DNA from: a virus
Virus record (IMG/VR): IMGVR_UViG_3300035698_024300
Location: 1-48,480 of that record
Length of the DNA: 48,480 nucleotides
Strand: one strand, 5' to 3'
Positions within the stretch are counted from its first letter, which is position 1; each line of letters starts with the position of its first letter. Below, piece after piece: positions 1 to 7,540 of this stretch. A model generated the notes under the pieces. The model was not told where the DNA came from and made no database searches. It saw nothing but the letters and a program-made list of their open reading frames with translations. The position numbers and the translations under genes were made by a program.

Positions 1-29
1 AGGACATGGCCAGGGATAGCTAGGCTTGA

Positions 30-254
30 TCATCGGTATGGTCCTTCAATATCTGGATTTGGGTTGTATCGAAGCCGTCTTTCTTTGACAGCTTCGTCAG
101 CCAAATCAGCTGCCCAGCTAGTGGACACATTTTTCGACTCAACAAGAAAAACCTGCTCCCAGAATCGAACTTCATCATGGTTGAGGCTGATCAGTTCAAT
201 TTCCCTTTCTGGCGTCTCTTCTTCCACTGCTGGAAACTGGCGATAGTCAGTCAT
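30..254 (-). CDS. Small hypothetical phage protein (74 aa)
   Basis: I do not recognise this protein. It is small and strongly charged, with an acidic N-terminal third and a predicted helical middle (around FWEQVFLVESK), and no membrane segment. Its ATG overlaps the last 8 bases of the gene upstream (ends at 247), which is typical of a co-transcribed phage operon and supports this frame over the plus-strand alternative. It is the last minus-strand gene before the left edge. Confidence 0.72.
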   Translation of the reverse strand: MTDYRQFPAVEEETPEREIELISLNHDEVRFWEQVFLVESKNVSTSWAADLADEAVKERRLRYNPNPDIEGPYR

Positions 255-612
255 CTAAAATCCAAACTCCTGTAGGCTCACATGAGGCAAGCCTAGCTGC
301 ATACACTGGTATTAGCGTACCACATTTCGTGAATGAGATAAACCTATAAGGGTTATAAGTTATTCGTGCTGCACCTGTTAGAGAGTGGAAGGGATAAGGT
401 GCAGTGCCAAGCCATTTGCCACGGATCCCAGCATGTACATTCTTTTGCTTTCGATGTAGGACCCTTTGCCTGCCTTTCTCCGAGACCACAAACTCAGGAT
501 TTTGAATAACAGCCCACTTTACCCGTGCAATGACCCTACCTTTACTTGGACCTTGCAGTGCTCTAACAGAATAGCAGTCCTTGTGTAGGTTTCGGTAAAC
601 AAAGACTCTCAT
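247..612 (-). CDS. Conserved hypothetical phage protein (121 aa)
   Basis: This basic protein has an N-terminus of a type I recall from many phages: MRVFVYRNLHKDCYSVRAL, then a glycine/lysine turn, then VSEKGRQRVL and KNVHAGIRG. The family has no known function. No signal peptide or membrane segment is visible. It lies 9 bases after the membrane-protein gene at 622 and overlaps the next gene by 8 bases, so it belongs to the same leftward operon. The family match is from memory of the pattern, not a search. Confidence 0.82.
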   Translation of the reverse strand: MRVFVYRNLHKDCYSVRALQGPSKGRVIARVKWAVIQNPEFVVSEKGRQRVLHRKQKNVHAGIRGKWLGTAPYPFHSLTGAARITYNPYRFISFTKCGTLIPVYAARLASCEPTGVWILDD

Positions 613-621
613 GCTAGTTGC

Positions 622-1059
622 CTACTGAACATGCACTGAGCTTGTTTGCATCTCTTGGTTATTGATATCAATCGTAATGATTTCACTATCATTACCACAA
701 GTCAAGATATCGCTACCCACATCCCAACCAATGAAATGCATATTCATAGCTTGACATGATTCCTCCATACCTGCTCTAAGAGCTTGCTCGGTTTCTAATC
801 TTGCCCTGATACCTTCTGGGGTATCCGAACAAGAATATACAGTCAGAGGAACTGCAAAGATTAATGACACAATGGTTATTAAGGATCCGAAATAACCCCA
901 AGCAGGCTCATCTTTAAAGTTGTCATAGAGACTTTCACGGATACCCTTAAGAACAGTGCCTTTTGTGCCAACAAATTCTTTTTTTAGATATTCGACGTCA
1001 CTTTCAAGGTTTGCTAGGCGAGCTTCCGCATTGATGTATTTTTCTCGATATGGGTCCAT
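622..1059 (-). CDS. Single-pass membrane protein with coiled-coil N-terminus (145 aa)
   Basis: Residues 1-35 form a heptad-like charged helix (EARLANLESDVEYLKKEF). A hydrophobic stretch near residues 57-78 (GYFGSLITIVSLIFAVPLTV) looks like one transmembrane helix. The C-terminal domain contains two cysteines and would sit on the other side of the membrane. A GGAG Shine-Dalgarno lies 7 bases before the ATG. Function unknown; an inner-membrane phage protein is the most I can infer. Confidence 0.78.
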   Translation of the reverse strand: MDPYREKYINAEARLANLESDVEYLKKEFVGTKGTVLKGIRESLYDNFKDEPAWGYFGSLITIVSLIFAVPLTVYSCSDTPEGIRARLETEQALRAGMEESCQAMNMHFIGWDVGSDILTCGNDSEIITIDINNQEMQTSSVHVQ

Positions 1060-1145
1060 TAGCTACTCCAAGACTAAATGCTGCCGCTGCCGCACTCTAG
1101 CTACTCTAGCAAGCATCAGTTCTGAGAGGAGGTTGCCACAAAATA

Positions 1146-1180
1146 AAGTCCGAATAAACCTATTAGGTTTATTCGGACTT
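1146..1180 (-). terminator. Hairpin terminator, perfect 15-bp stem
   Basis: AAGTCCGAATAAACC, a 5-base loop, then the exact reverse complement. On the minus strand the stem is followed by TATTTT, so it fits a Rho-independent terminator for the gene ending at 1225. It could also act on plus-strand transcripts. Confidence 0.75.
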
Positions 1181-1224
1181 AAGAAAACGAACATCGTTTG
1201 CCGAGGCTATTTGCTCATCACGAC

Positions 1225-1500
1225 TCAGCGGGTTCGACGAGTACGGGCCAGGCCCTTCTCGGCAGTGGTCAGCTTGTCATAGGCTTCCTTGAGCTGCCTT
1301 TTGCGAGCTTGAATCTTAGCACGCTTTGCAGACTTGGCCTTAGCAGCCCTAAGTGCTTTAATGCGTGCGACCCGACCTTCCTTCAATGCTTTTGACTTGC
1401 TGGACTTGGCCTCAGTAAGGCGACGATCAATTTCCTCTTCAAGAACCTCGTAGATGGTATCTCGAATGGTTTCTAGCAGTTGATTTTTGTTTAGCTTCAT
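1225..1500 (-). CDS. Highly basic coiled-coil protein (91 aa)
   Basis: A lysine/arginine/alanine-rich protein, almost entirely predicted helix. Residues 1-25 (LETIRDTIYEVLEEEIDRRL) form an amphipathic acidic helix, and residues 30-91 are dominated by K, R and A repeats. Such composition suggests nucleic-acid or scaffold binding, but nothing identifies a family. A strong SD (AAGGAG) precedes the ATG, with a 14-base palindrome just upstream and a terminator downstream, so it looks like its own transcription unit. Confidence 0.75.
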   Translation of the reverse strand: MKLNKNQLLETIRDTIYEVLEEEIDRRLTEAKSSKSKALKEGRVARIKALRAAKAKSAKRAKIQARKRQLKEAYDKLTTAEKGLARTRRTR

Positions 1501-1512
1501 TTTTTACTCCTT

Positions 1513-1526
1513 ATCCTGCGCAGGAT
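1513..1526. repeat. 14-base perfect palindrome in 5' leader
   Basis: ATCCTGCGCAGGAT lies immediately upstream of the Shine-Dalgarno of the gene starting at 1500. It could be an operator or an RNA hairpin near the ribosome binding site. There is no evidence for a specific regulator. Confidence 0.4.
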
Positions 1527-1560
1527 ATTTACAAGTAAGTATGAGGAAGGCATGCCTTTT

Positions 1561-2010
1561 TCAAGTATTGTCGTCTTCTGATTTAATGTAAGTCTCCATG
1601 AAATTTTCGCTTGGACCGTAATAGAAATATTGTCTATCTCCCTTACCATGCGAATACTTCGGAATCTTCACTGAGAATAGGTCAAGCCACTCCTGATACT
1701 CCTCAGTCCCCAGGAGTCTGTTCATCTCATCTTTTAGCCTAGTCCATTCTGATTTAGCTACCTTCTTCTTTGCCTTCTGCTCTCCTTCTACAGACAGACG
1801 ACGGATAATGCTGCTAACATCTTGCAAACCTATGCCAATGTCGATACAATCATTGGCTATTTCAGAATGAAATTGCTCTGAGCCGATGGCCTTGAGCGCA
1901 TCGTCAATTCTATCTCTGTAATCTCGGAGCTTAGCTCCAGCCTTCATTAACTTTTTGGTGCGCTCAACACGAGTCTGCATTTCCTCTTGAGTTGGGTTTC
2001 CCTTGCTCAT
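1561..2010 (-). CDS. Hypothetical helical protein, third member of a paralogue trio (149 aa)
   Basis: Mostly helical, charged and soluble. A segment around residues 13-45 (RVERTKKLMKAGAKLRDYRD) resembles RTKRIIAVAPLIRDL in the gene at 2786 and the matching region of the gene at 2007, each followed by a conserved helix. It may therefore be a shortened relative of those two. Its ATG overlaps the TGA of the upstream gene (ATGA), implying translational coupling. Function unknown. Confidence 0.78.
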   Translation of the reverse strand: MSKGNPTQEEMQTRVERTKKLMKAGAKLRDYRDRIDDALKAIGSEQFHSEIANDCIDIGIGLQDVSSIIRRLSVEGEQKAKKKVAKSEWTRLKDEMNRLLGTEEYQEWLDLFSVKIPKYSHGKGDRQYFYYGPSENFMETYIKSEDDNT

Positions 2011-2789
2011 TTTTTGTTTCGCTCATGGCCGATGTGTTTGAGTGTTCGTGTGGCCGTAGTAATCTTGTCGATTTTGTTGTCAATATAGGTAAGGTCCAAT
2101 TCTCTTGTTTCATCTTTGAGTTTTTCTCGTAGGCCTGCTGTTTCATCATACAGATCCTTGAGAGCCATAGCAAGTTTGATTTTTCGGCCAAGGTTATCTG
2201 CCATTTGCTCACCAGCCCTGAGTCTACGCTTCTTCTCACGTTTCTTTTTATCCTCCATAGCCTTCTTGTCTATATACTCGTTGACTTTTACGCCAGCCTG
2301 CATCGCTTCCTTTCTCAGGTTTTCCTTGCGTACTTTAGCTAGCATTCGACTTCTTTTGCGCTTAAATTCTTTGTGCTTCTTTACTATCTCGGCTCTAAGT
2401 TCATCTTTATCCCACCACGATTTCTGTGGCCCAGGAGACCTGTTAGACCATTTTGTTGGTTTGTAACCAATGGTGTCAAAGTGCACCCAATCTTTTTCGT
2501 CAACTGACACCTGTGGAATTACTTCGTCTTGGTTTCGATAACCAGCGTAATGGTTTGTGGCACTTGAACGGGTATACCACCTCAAACAATACTTTCCATA
2601 CCGAACCACCTGCATTGGGTAATCAGGCCAAACTTGAAAAATTTTACCTAGCCTCAAATCATATATACGGCGGTTATTGGAAGGCCTGGAGTTCTTGTAC
2701 GCCTTAGCATCTTCTGGATGTCCTGACAAGGTTGGGTCGTACTCACAATTTGTTTCAGACTTATCTGAGCTGTGTGGCATTACACTCAT
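2007..2789 (-). CDS. Hypothetical protein, paralogue of neighbour (260 aa)
   Basis: It has an N-terminal domain with aromatic residues (YDLRLGKIFQVWPDY, then YCLRW), a long K/R-rich coiled coil in the middle (about residues 130-200), and a C-terminal helix ending TYIDNKIDKITTATRTL. The upstream gene at 2786 has the same order: HYLDTRTFKIF, YSFRW, a basic coiled coil, then TYVKRASRDIASATNFL. The two look like an old tandem duplication. The start is supported by TTAGGAG 7 bases before the ATG, and it overlaps its neighbours on both sides by ATGA. No function assigned. Confidence 0.8.
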   Translation of the reverse strand: MSVMPHSSDKSETNCEYDPTLSGHPEDAKAYKNSRPSNNRRIYDLRLGKIFQVWPDYPMQVVRYGKYCLRWYTRSSATNHYAGYRNQDEVIPQVSVDEKDWVHFDTIGYKPTKWSNRSPGPQKSWWDKDELRAEIVKKHKEFKRKRSRMLAKVRKENLRKEAMQAGVKVNEYIDKKAMEDKKKREKKRRLRAGEQMADNLGRKIKLAMALKDLYDETAGLREKLKDETRELDLTYIDNKIDKITTATRTLKHIGHERNKK

Positions 2790-3544
2790 GACTGTCTCCT
2801 AATTCCTTTGTTCCACGCCGACAAAAAGTTTGTTGCGCTAGCAATGTCACGACTGGCTCGTTTGACGTACGTGATTTTAACGCAACTTGGGTCTGACTCC
2901 AACTGTTTCATGATGGCATCCACCTCAGTCTTTAAGTCACGGATCAACGGAGCAACCGCAATAATTCTTTTTGTGCGTTGGACATCAGCCTTGGTGGCCC
3001 TGCTATTACGTTCGTTGAACTTTTCCTCAGCGATGGAAGCAATCGCCTCTTTTTCCGACATGTTGCACTCAGCTTGCTTCGCTTTGATTCTTGCTCTTCG
3101 CTCTCTCGCCAGGCGAGAGGTCCGCCTTTTTTTGAAATCAGCACGAATCTTAGTAAGCTCGTCTAGGATAACCCGTGGAGATTCCAGGTTCTTGACATCT
3201 AAGTCTGAGATGCGGTTATTGGTATTCCCAAGCGCCTGTCTCACACGTGGCAGTCTGCCACAAGAAAATGGCAACCATTGGTTATCACCTGTGGAGATAT
3301 AGGTGGTTATGTCAACCCAGTATCGGCTTTTCCACCTATTGGTCTGCTTCTTTGACCTTGTCCACCTAAATGAATATGGTCCGTGGCTCGAAACCTCTTC
3401 GGGCATCGAGGCAAAAATCTTAAACGTTCTTGTGTCCAGATAATGTCTTGGCCGACAATCCTCCTCAACGCTTTCAGAGCGCAGGTAATGTCTGTAGATG
3501 TGTGCTTCTCTCATAGAGCATAGTATGCGTCGAAACGCTACCAT
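2786..3544 (-). CDS. Hypothetical protein, paralogue of neighbour (252 aa)
   Basis: Same architecture as the gene at 2007: an aromatic N-terminal domain, a basic helical middle (FKKRRTSRLARERRARIKAK, about residues 136-155) and a C-terminal helix with SATNFLSAW. The start is uncertain. The first ATG (3544) lacks a good SD, and an internal ATG about 10 codons later begins MREAHIYRHYL. It is the first gene after the tRNA-like sequence at 3577 and probably heads a three-gene coupled operon. Function unknown. Confidence 0.75.
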   Translation of the reverse strand: MVAFRRILCSMREAHIYRHYLRSESVEEDCRPRHYLDTRTFKIFASMPEEVSSHGPYSFRWTRSKKQTNRWKSRYWVDITTYISTGDNQWLPFSCGRLPRVRQALGNTNNRISDLDVKNLESPRVILDELTKIRADFKKRRTSRLARERRARIKAKQAECNMSEKEAIASIAEEKFNERNSRATKADVQRTKRIIAVAPLIRDLKTEVDAIMKQLESDPSCVKITYVKRASRDIASATNFLSAWNKGIRRQS

Positions 3545-3576
3545 TTTCTAACGAAACAGCGAATATAAGAAATTAG

Positions 3577-3648
3577 TTCGGGAACTAGGACTTGAACCTA
3601 GAGTGACCTAAAATTGATTCAGAAAACTTGCCTGTTACCTATTCCCGA
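3577..3648 (-). tRNA. Degenerate or atypical tRNA (anticodon possibly CAA)
   Basis: On the minus strand there is a perfect 7-bp acceptor stem (TCGGGAA/TTCCCGA) and a perfect T-arm (CTAGG TTCAAGT CCTAG). The anticodon stem contains wobble pairs (TCTGA/TTAGG) with loop ATCAATT, which would read CAA. The D-arm pairs poorly. Size (72 nt) and spacing fit a tRNA. The CAA reading would suggest Leu, but the long variable arm expected of tRNA-Leu is absent and position 37 is a pyrimidine, so identity is unsure. It may be a decayed tRNA. Confidence 0.55.
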
Positions 3649-3672
3649 AGTCTCTTGGATAGGGACTGTGTT

Positions 3673-3852
3673 TTAGCCAAGCTTACTTTTTACAAAGTCT
3701 ACAAGCTTTGGAACGCCCCAAGAAAGTACCAGGCCAGCACCAACAAGCAGAGCTGCGAGTGGAAGACTTGGGATACCTGTGGTTGCGCCGTACAATGCAA
3801 GGAGTGCTGCGGCTGGACCGCCCCATCTTGCTACTTTTTTTACTTTATCCAT
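3673..3852 (-). CDS. Small hydrophobic membrane protein (59 aa)
   Basis: A short open frame starting MDKVKKVARWGGPAAALLAL and ending VDFVKSKLG. A positively charged N-terminus is followed by two hydrophobic stretches (about residues 11-25 and 31-47), so it probably has two membrane helices in a hairpin. A GAGGT Shine-Dalgarno sits 7 bases before the ATG, which strongly supports translation. Size and layout resemble small holin-like phage proteins, but no lysis gene lies beside it, so the role is open. Confidence 0.75.
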   Translation of the reverse strand: MDKVKKVARWGGPAAALLALYGATTGIPSLPLAALLVGAGLVLSWGVPKLVDFVKSKLG

Positions 3853-3937
3853 TATTTACCTCGTTAAGTGAACGATGATAAATATCAACAACCGCACAAA
3901 AAGTCTCATAGGCGTTTAACAAGGCCAATCCTTGCTC

Positions 3938-4789
3938 CTAAAAGTTAAAAATTTTCTTTCTAGCTTTTTTGAGTTTTGAGAAGTCCTTGTCGGAATGTCC
4001 TCTGGCTAGGAAAGCCCACCTGGAAATGATATTGCCCCCTTCATCGAAAAAGTAATCAGGCTCATCGATAGATCGGGCATCCATCAGCCTGCGTGCCGTT
4101 GTGGAAATAATGTTTTCTTTAGTGACCACATACTCGGCACTGCCTACGTCTAACAGAAATTCAGAAATGGCCTGATCAGCCTCATAAAGTTTTCTTGCCA
4201 CCTTCTGGAAAAGTGGGAATCGGAAAGTATCATTGATCACGTCGTGTACCTTTACCTTGCGTGCTTTACGTTGGATACGACGTTCCAAAGCCTTTAGTTC
4301 CGGCTTTTTCTCTTCGAGTCCTTTTTGCAGCCGCTCGATTTCCTTGTCTTTTGCTCGAAGTTTATACTCCAAGGTCTTTGCAGCTTGTTTGAGTGCCGAT
4401 GCCAGACGCTCGTCAACAACCTTGCCCATGCCCATCTCACCTTCTGAAGGAAGGCTCTTTCGTGCCTTTTCGTTTCGGATGTCATCAAGTGCTTGTCGCC
4501 TCCGAGCTAGGGACAAATAATTGTGGAATTGCAGACTGTGTTCTTTGAGAGCAACCTCGGAAATATCCTTTAAGTGACGGTAATAACTCCTCAGTGCAAT
4601 GTCACCACGTTTTGCATACATCGCCTCTTCTTCAGCTTTCTCAACACGCATTTGTGTACTGTATGGTGTTGGCACCGACTTTTCTTCTGCGTCTTCTGAG
4701 GGCTTCTCATCGACGGCCCCAACTTCTTTTTTTTCTTCAAGCATTCTGAATGCAATGCCGACCTTGGCCTTCTTATCATTTTTGGTCAT
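3938..4789 (-). CDS. Coiled-coil hypothetical protein (283 aa)
   Basis: Charged, soluble and largely helical, with an acidic disordered N-terminus (residues 18-45) and a long coiled coil (about residues 130-180, YKLRAKDKEIERLQKGLEEK). The C-terminal domain may be globular. A GAGGAG-type SD lies just before the ATG, and a promoter-terminator module lies upstream. It could be a scaffold or DNA-associated protein, but there is no recognisable family motif. Confidence 0.78.
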   Translation of the reverse strand: MTKNDKKAKVGIAFRMLEEKKEVGAVDEKPSEDAEEKSVPTPYSTQMRVEKAEEEAMYAKRGDIALRSYYRHLKDISEVALKEHSLQFHNYLSLARRRQALDDIRNEKARKSLPSEGEMGMGKVVDERLASALKQAAKTLEYKLRAKDKEIERLQKGLEEKKPELKALERRIQRKARKVKVHDVINDTFRFPLFQKVARKLYEADQAISEFLLDVGSAEYVVTKENIISTTARRLMDARSIDEPDYFFDEGGNIISRWAFLARGHSDKDFSKLKKARKKIFNF

Positions 4790-4810
4790 GTCTTACTCCT
4801 CATTTGGATA

Positions 4811-4839
4811 ACTGTACAACGCAAAACGGGAGTTGTAAA
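4811..4839 (-). promoter_or_regulatory. Candidate sigma70-type promoter
   Basis: Minus strand TTTACA, 17 bases, TACAGT, ending about 20 bases before the ATG of the 283-aa gene. The -35 box lies inside the terminator hairpin at 4822-4853, so ending one transcript and starting the next share the same bases. Confidence 0.5.
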
Positions 4840-4853
4840 CAACTCCCGTTTTG
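4822..4853 (-). terminator. Hairpin terminator, perfect 14-bp stem
   Basis: CAAAACGGGAGTTG, loop TAAA, then the exact reverse complement CAACTCCCGTTTTG. A/T-rich arm ends on both sides allow bidirectional use. It separates the small membrane-protein pair (4986-5401) from the gene starting at 4789. Confidence 0.7.
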
Positions 4854-4985
4854 TTCGTTTGAAGAATCGGTCTGACTAGACCCGACCTGTCATTTTTGAA
4901 TCTCTATTTTGATTTAGGCCACTCAAGGTTATTTGCAAAATACCTAAGGGTTCTATGTTATTGTAATTGCAACCTTTTTAGGGAA

Positions 4986-5210
4986 TTACGTTTCATCCTC
5001 TTCGAACTGTGTTTGAAACCTCTCTTCTTCCCTGGTTTCAACAAGGGTCTCCAGCCATCTCCCAAGTAAAACGGAACTAATGGTTGCGATAATTAAGATT
5101 GCCAAGGAAACGTTTGTAAGCCCAAGTACTGCAACGGCTGTGGCTGCAAGTACAGCAGCAGTTCCTACGGTTCCCATGAATACCATATTTCCCTTTTCTG
5201 AATACATCAT
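4986..5210 (-). CDS. Two-helix small membrane protein (74 aa)
   Basis: Reads MMYSEKGNMVFMGTVGTAAV at the start, then two hydrophobic helices (about residues 10-30 and 33-50), then a highly acidic C-terminal tail ending EEDET. I chose the start at 5210 because it overlaps the stop of the upstream gene as ATGA and has a GGGGAG SD; longer in-frame extensions run into that gene. The pair may be a holin/antiholin-type couple or a membrane-remodelling pair, but no endolysin is adjacent. Confidence 0.75.
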   Translation of the reverse strand: MMYSEKGNMVFMGTVGTAAVLAATAVAVLGLTNVSLAILIIATISSVLLGRWLETLVETREEERFQTQFEEDET

Positions 5211-5401
5211 TTTTCTCCCCATACACGCTTGTGTATCAACATTCCACCAAGACCAATAATCCCTCCTGACACGACTATGGCAAGAGCAGTAATCCAGGCT
5301 CCTGCTGCGGGCAGGAAAAACAGTGTCCAAAAAACACCGTTAGTCATAGAGACAGCGATCACAATAATTGCATAAAGGATGTTGCGTATATGCTCGTTCA
5401 T
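5207..5401 (-). CDS. Small membrane protein (64 aa)
   Basis: Begins MNEHIRNILYAIIVIAVSMT and contains two hydrophobic spans (about residues 7-30 and 33-55) followed by a basic tail (HKRVWGEK). An AGAAGG SD is present. It is translationally coupled to the next gene by ATGA. Topology and size fit small phage inner-membrane proteins; the specific role is not evident. Confidence 0.78.
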   Translation of the reverse strand: MNEHIRNILYAIIVIAVSMTNGVFWTLFFLPAAGAWITALAIVVSGGIIGLGGMLIHKRVWGEK

Positions 5402-5462
5402 TCTAGAACCTTCTAGCCTTCTAAGAGAATTGGGTGCGGTCAGGGTATACCTTACTATTGAT

Positions 5463-6539
5463 TTATTCTACTGTAAACCCCAATCGTCCGTATTCATCTT
5501 TTTTGTGTTTCAAAAAAGCAATGATATCGGTGCCACGTTCCTCTAATAAGTTACGATAGTACGAACTATCGTCAATGTTCTCCAGGGCTTCTATAGCTTT
5601 GCTAATCCTCTTGGGGTTGAGGAGGTTAGCGTAATATGGCCTGACAGTAAACAGAAAGCCGTTCAGGGGTGGAAACGGAGTGACGGTTTGTCGCTCGAAT
5701 CGAATGTAAAGTTCTTGGTTTTCATCAAAGTTCCAAGAGCATTCTGGTTCAACATCTGGGTGCAAATCCTGCTTAAAGTATGTTCTAAAAGAAATGGCTC
5801 CGACCCGCTCGACACCTTCTTTCATCCTCATTATTCCATTGATCATTCCAGGCGGGTGTTTAATGACAGGAGTACCATCTGACTTCTTGACTTTGGCGTG
5901 AATCTCAGTGAAAGATTTGCCAATTGCCCACTCAGTTGACCAGCCTGCTGGGCTCATAAGATGAGCCCAGGCAACTTCACCAATGTCTGAGTCGTTTTTT
6001 CTGGCGTAGAAAACAATGTCTTCTGGGACTTGCATCGCCAATGCCTCGAACCCTGTCCTTGTGTAATGGATTTTGTACTCATTCGGATACCCAAACGGCA
6101 ATCCATTACTCTCTGCTATTTCCTGGAAATGTTGGTAGTGCAGTCCCTTCCGATCATTGGTAAAGGTTAGAACTTCCCCTGTTAGGAGGCAGTGCAAATT
6201 TAATGTATTCCGAGATGGGTCATAGCAGGAGTTGAAAAATGATGGGTATGCTTCAGTCAAGTGTTTGACGATAAATGAGTATAGCGCTGCCAACTCACCA
6301 TCAAAGCTGAGCGGTCCGCTCTTCCTTTTGGAAAAGTACATATCTTTTCTATTAGAAGTATTCAGCTGCAATTTATGGACTAATGTTTGTTTGACCCATT
6401 TATCGATTTGAAAGAGGGATTGCCGTTCCGCTGGGAGGGTGGAAAGTCGCTTCATCTTAGCCGATGATGCTGGTACCCTCCCGTCCTGAAGCGGGTAGTA
6501 ATTTAGGGTATCCGTGTCGATGCCTTTATAGTTCCTCAT
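5463..6539 (-). CDS. Haem-dependent oxidative N-demethylase-like protein (DUF3445-type)
   Basis: Four blocks match, in order, the DUF3445/HODM alpha-subunit pattern as I remember it: ALYSFIVKHLTEAYPSFF (residues 85-102), LHCLLTGEVLTF (115-126), the EDIVFYAR...GW...IGKSFTEIHAKV stretch (173-217) and LYIRFERQTVTPFP followed by FLFTVRPY (277-302). The founding enzymes bind haem and oxidatively demethylate dimethylamine-type nitrogen. That this phage protein is catalytic, or what it would act on, is inference. At 358 aa it is about full length. It overlaps the synthetase-like gene by 14 bases, so the two are probably co-translated. Confidence 0.72.
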   Translation of the reverse strand: MRNYKGIDTDTLNYYPLQDGRVPASSAKMKRLSTLPAERQSLFQIDKWVKQTLVHKLQLNTSNRKDMYFSKRKSGPLSFDGELAALYSFIVKHLTEAYPSFFNSCYDPSRNTLNLHCLLTGEVLTFTNDRKGLHYQHFQEIAESNGLPFGYPNEYKIHYTRTGFEALAMQVPEDIVFYARKNDSDIGEVAWAHLMSPAGWSTEWAIGKSFTEIHAKVKKSDGTPVIKHPPGMINGIMRMKEGVERVGAISFRTYFKQDLHPDVEPECSWNFDENQELYIRFERQTVTPFPPLNGFLFTVRPYYANLLNPKRISKAIEALENIDDSSYYRNLLEERGTDIIAFLKHKKDEYGRLGFTVE

Positions 6540-7281
6540 CTAAGATGACCTCATTTCTGATGCATGGCACCCTTTCAGCGAGATGTCGCCTTTGCTGTTT
6601 TAGGGCCTGGGAGAATCGTGGTTCGGCTAGCCCCGTCCCAAATAGCCATCCAAAATCGTCATAAACCCTCAGGCCGTAGGAACCTACTTCTATACCACCA
6701 ACGGTCCAGTCAATACCTTCGTCCGTCTCCTCGCTTTGTGGGAGCGCTCCTTCACTTGCAAAAAATTGGCCTGCATCATGAAATAGCTGCGCTGGTTTTT
6801 TATCACGTGTGTAACACTCTGCCCCGTCCCAAATTGGTTCAAAAAGTTCAACCTTCATAAAATATGGCTGATGTAAGGCATCAACAGGTTGTGAATCACG
6901 GAAGCAGGGTGTCACAGCGACGTAACGACCAGCATAATCCAGTCGTTCGTTAGGCCGCTGCCCCCACATGTAAGTTTTTACTTGTATTTTGTCCTTAAAT
7001 GCAAGTTGCAAAAAAGACTGCTCAGCTGACCCAACGAGGTCGCCTTTAGAAGTCTGGAAGGCATTTTTGTGAGGATAGGTCAGCTCTCGATATACTGGCT
7101 CAACTAGCCATGGAACTTCTACTTTCTTGTATCCTAGCGATTCATAAAACTCGACTGCTCGGGCAATTCTGGACCAGTCAATATCTAGCCAGGCCATCTC
7201 TTTTTCATGTGCACGGTGGATTTCTCTTCGTTCCTGGTCACGGAGTTCAAGAGAAGTTTTCTTAAGCCTCTTTTTAGTCAT
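6526..7281 (-). CDS. Class II aminoacyl-tRNA-synthetase-like protein (251 aa)
   Basis: A stand-alone class II synthetase catalytic fold. It has a motif-1-like helix and strand (FYESLGYKKVEVPWL, 45-59), DLVGSAEQSFLQLAF (81-95), motif 2 (VAVTPCFRDS at 121-130, then YFMKVELF at 140-147) and motif 3 (GTGLAEPR, 215-222). This arrangement binds ATP and activates an acid or amino acid. No tRNA-binding or anticodon domain is present and it is much shorter than real synthetases, so it more likely aminoacylates something else. The start overlaps the upstream gene (ATGA-like, 8 bases) with GGAAG as SD. The substrate cannot be read from sequence. Confidence 0.75.
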   Translation of the reverse strand: MTKKRLKKTSLELRDQERREIHRAHEKEMAWLDIDWSRIARAVEFYESLGYKKVEVPWLVEPVYRELTYPHKNAFQTSKGDLVGSAEQSFLQLAFKDKIQVKTYMWGQRPNERLDYAGRYVAVTPCFRDSQPVDALHQPYFMKVELFEPIWDGAECYTRDKKPAQLFHDAGQFFASEGALPQSEETDEGIDWTVGGIEVGSYGLRVYDDFGWLFGTGLAEPRFSQALKQQRRHLAERVPCIRNEVILDEEL

Positions 7282-7540
7282 CCGAAACTTCCCTAGCTAC
7301 TCGTGTTCCATCCCCAAAAGCTTCTGAAGTGACTTTTGACATCTTAGCCAAATCCTCCATTGACATCCTATGGTGCTTCTCCAAGTAAGCTTGCATTGCA
7401 CCGTACATGTCCGATAGCTCGGTTAGCTCCATGACAATTATGCCTCGCTCATTGGCGTCCTTCGCTTCCCAAAACTCTTCTTCAATTTTGGAAAAATCAC
7501 CAAACTTTCCTCTCGGAATTTCTCGTTTGTGGTAGCCCAT
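7274..7540 (-). CDS. Short MazG-like all-alpha NTP pyrophosphohydrolase candidate (88 aa)
   Basis: Contains the paired acidic signature of all-alpha NTP-PPases: EEFWE at residues 21-25 and ELSD at 41-44, on two helices separated by about 20 residues. The rest (YLEKHHRMSMEDLAKM) looks like the C-terminal helices of short phage MazG relatives. Such enzymes hydrolyse NTPs to NMP and PPi. It is coupled to genes on both sides. Assignment rests on the ExxE...ExxD pattern alone. Confidence 0.6.
   Translation of the reverse strand: MGYHKREIPRGKFGDFSKIEEEFWEAKDANERGIIVMELTELSDMYGAMQAYLEKHHRMSMEDLAKMSKVTSEAFGDGTRVAREVSDD

Noticed and set aside
3628-3867. 79-aa plus-strand frame in the tRNA/small-gene stretch
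   Set aside because: It overlaps the tRNA-like sequence and the minus-strand 59-aa gene that has a good SD; its cysteine/tryptophan content looks like chance.
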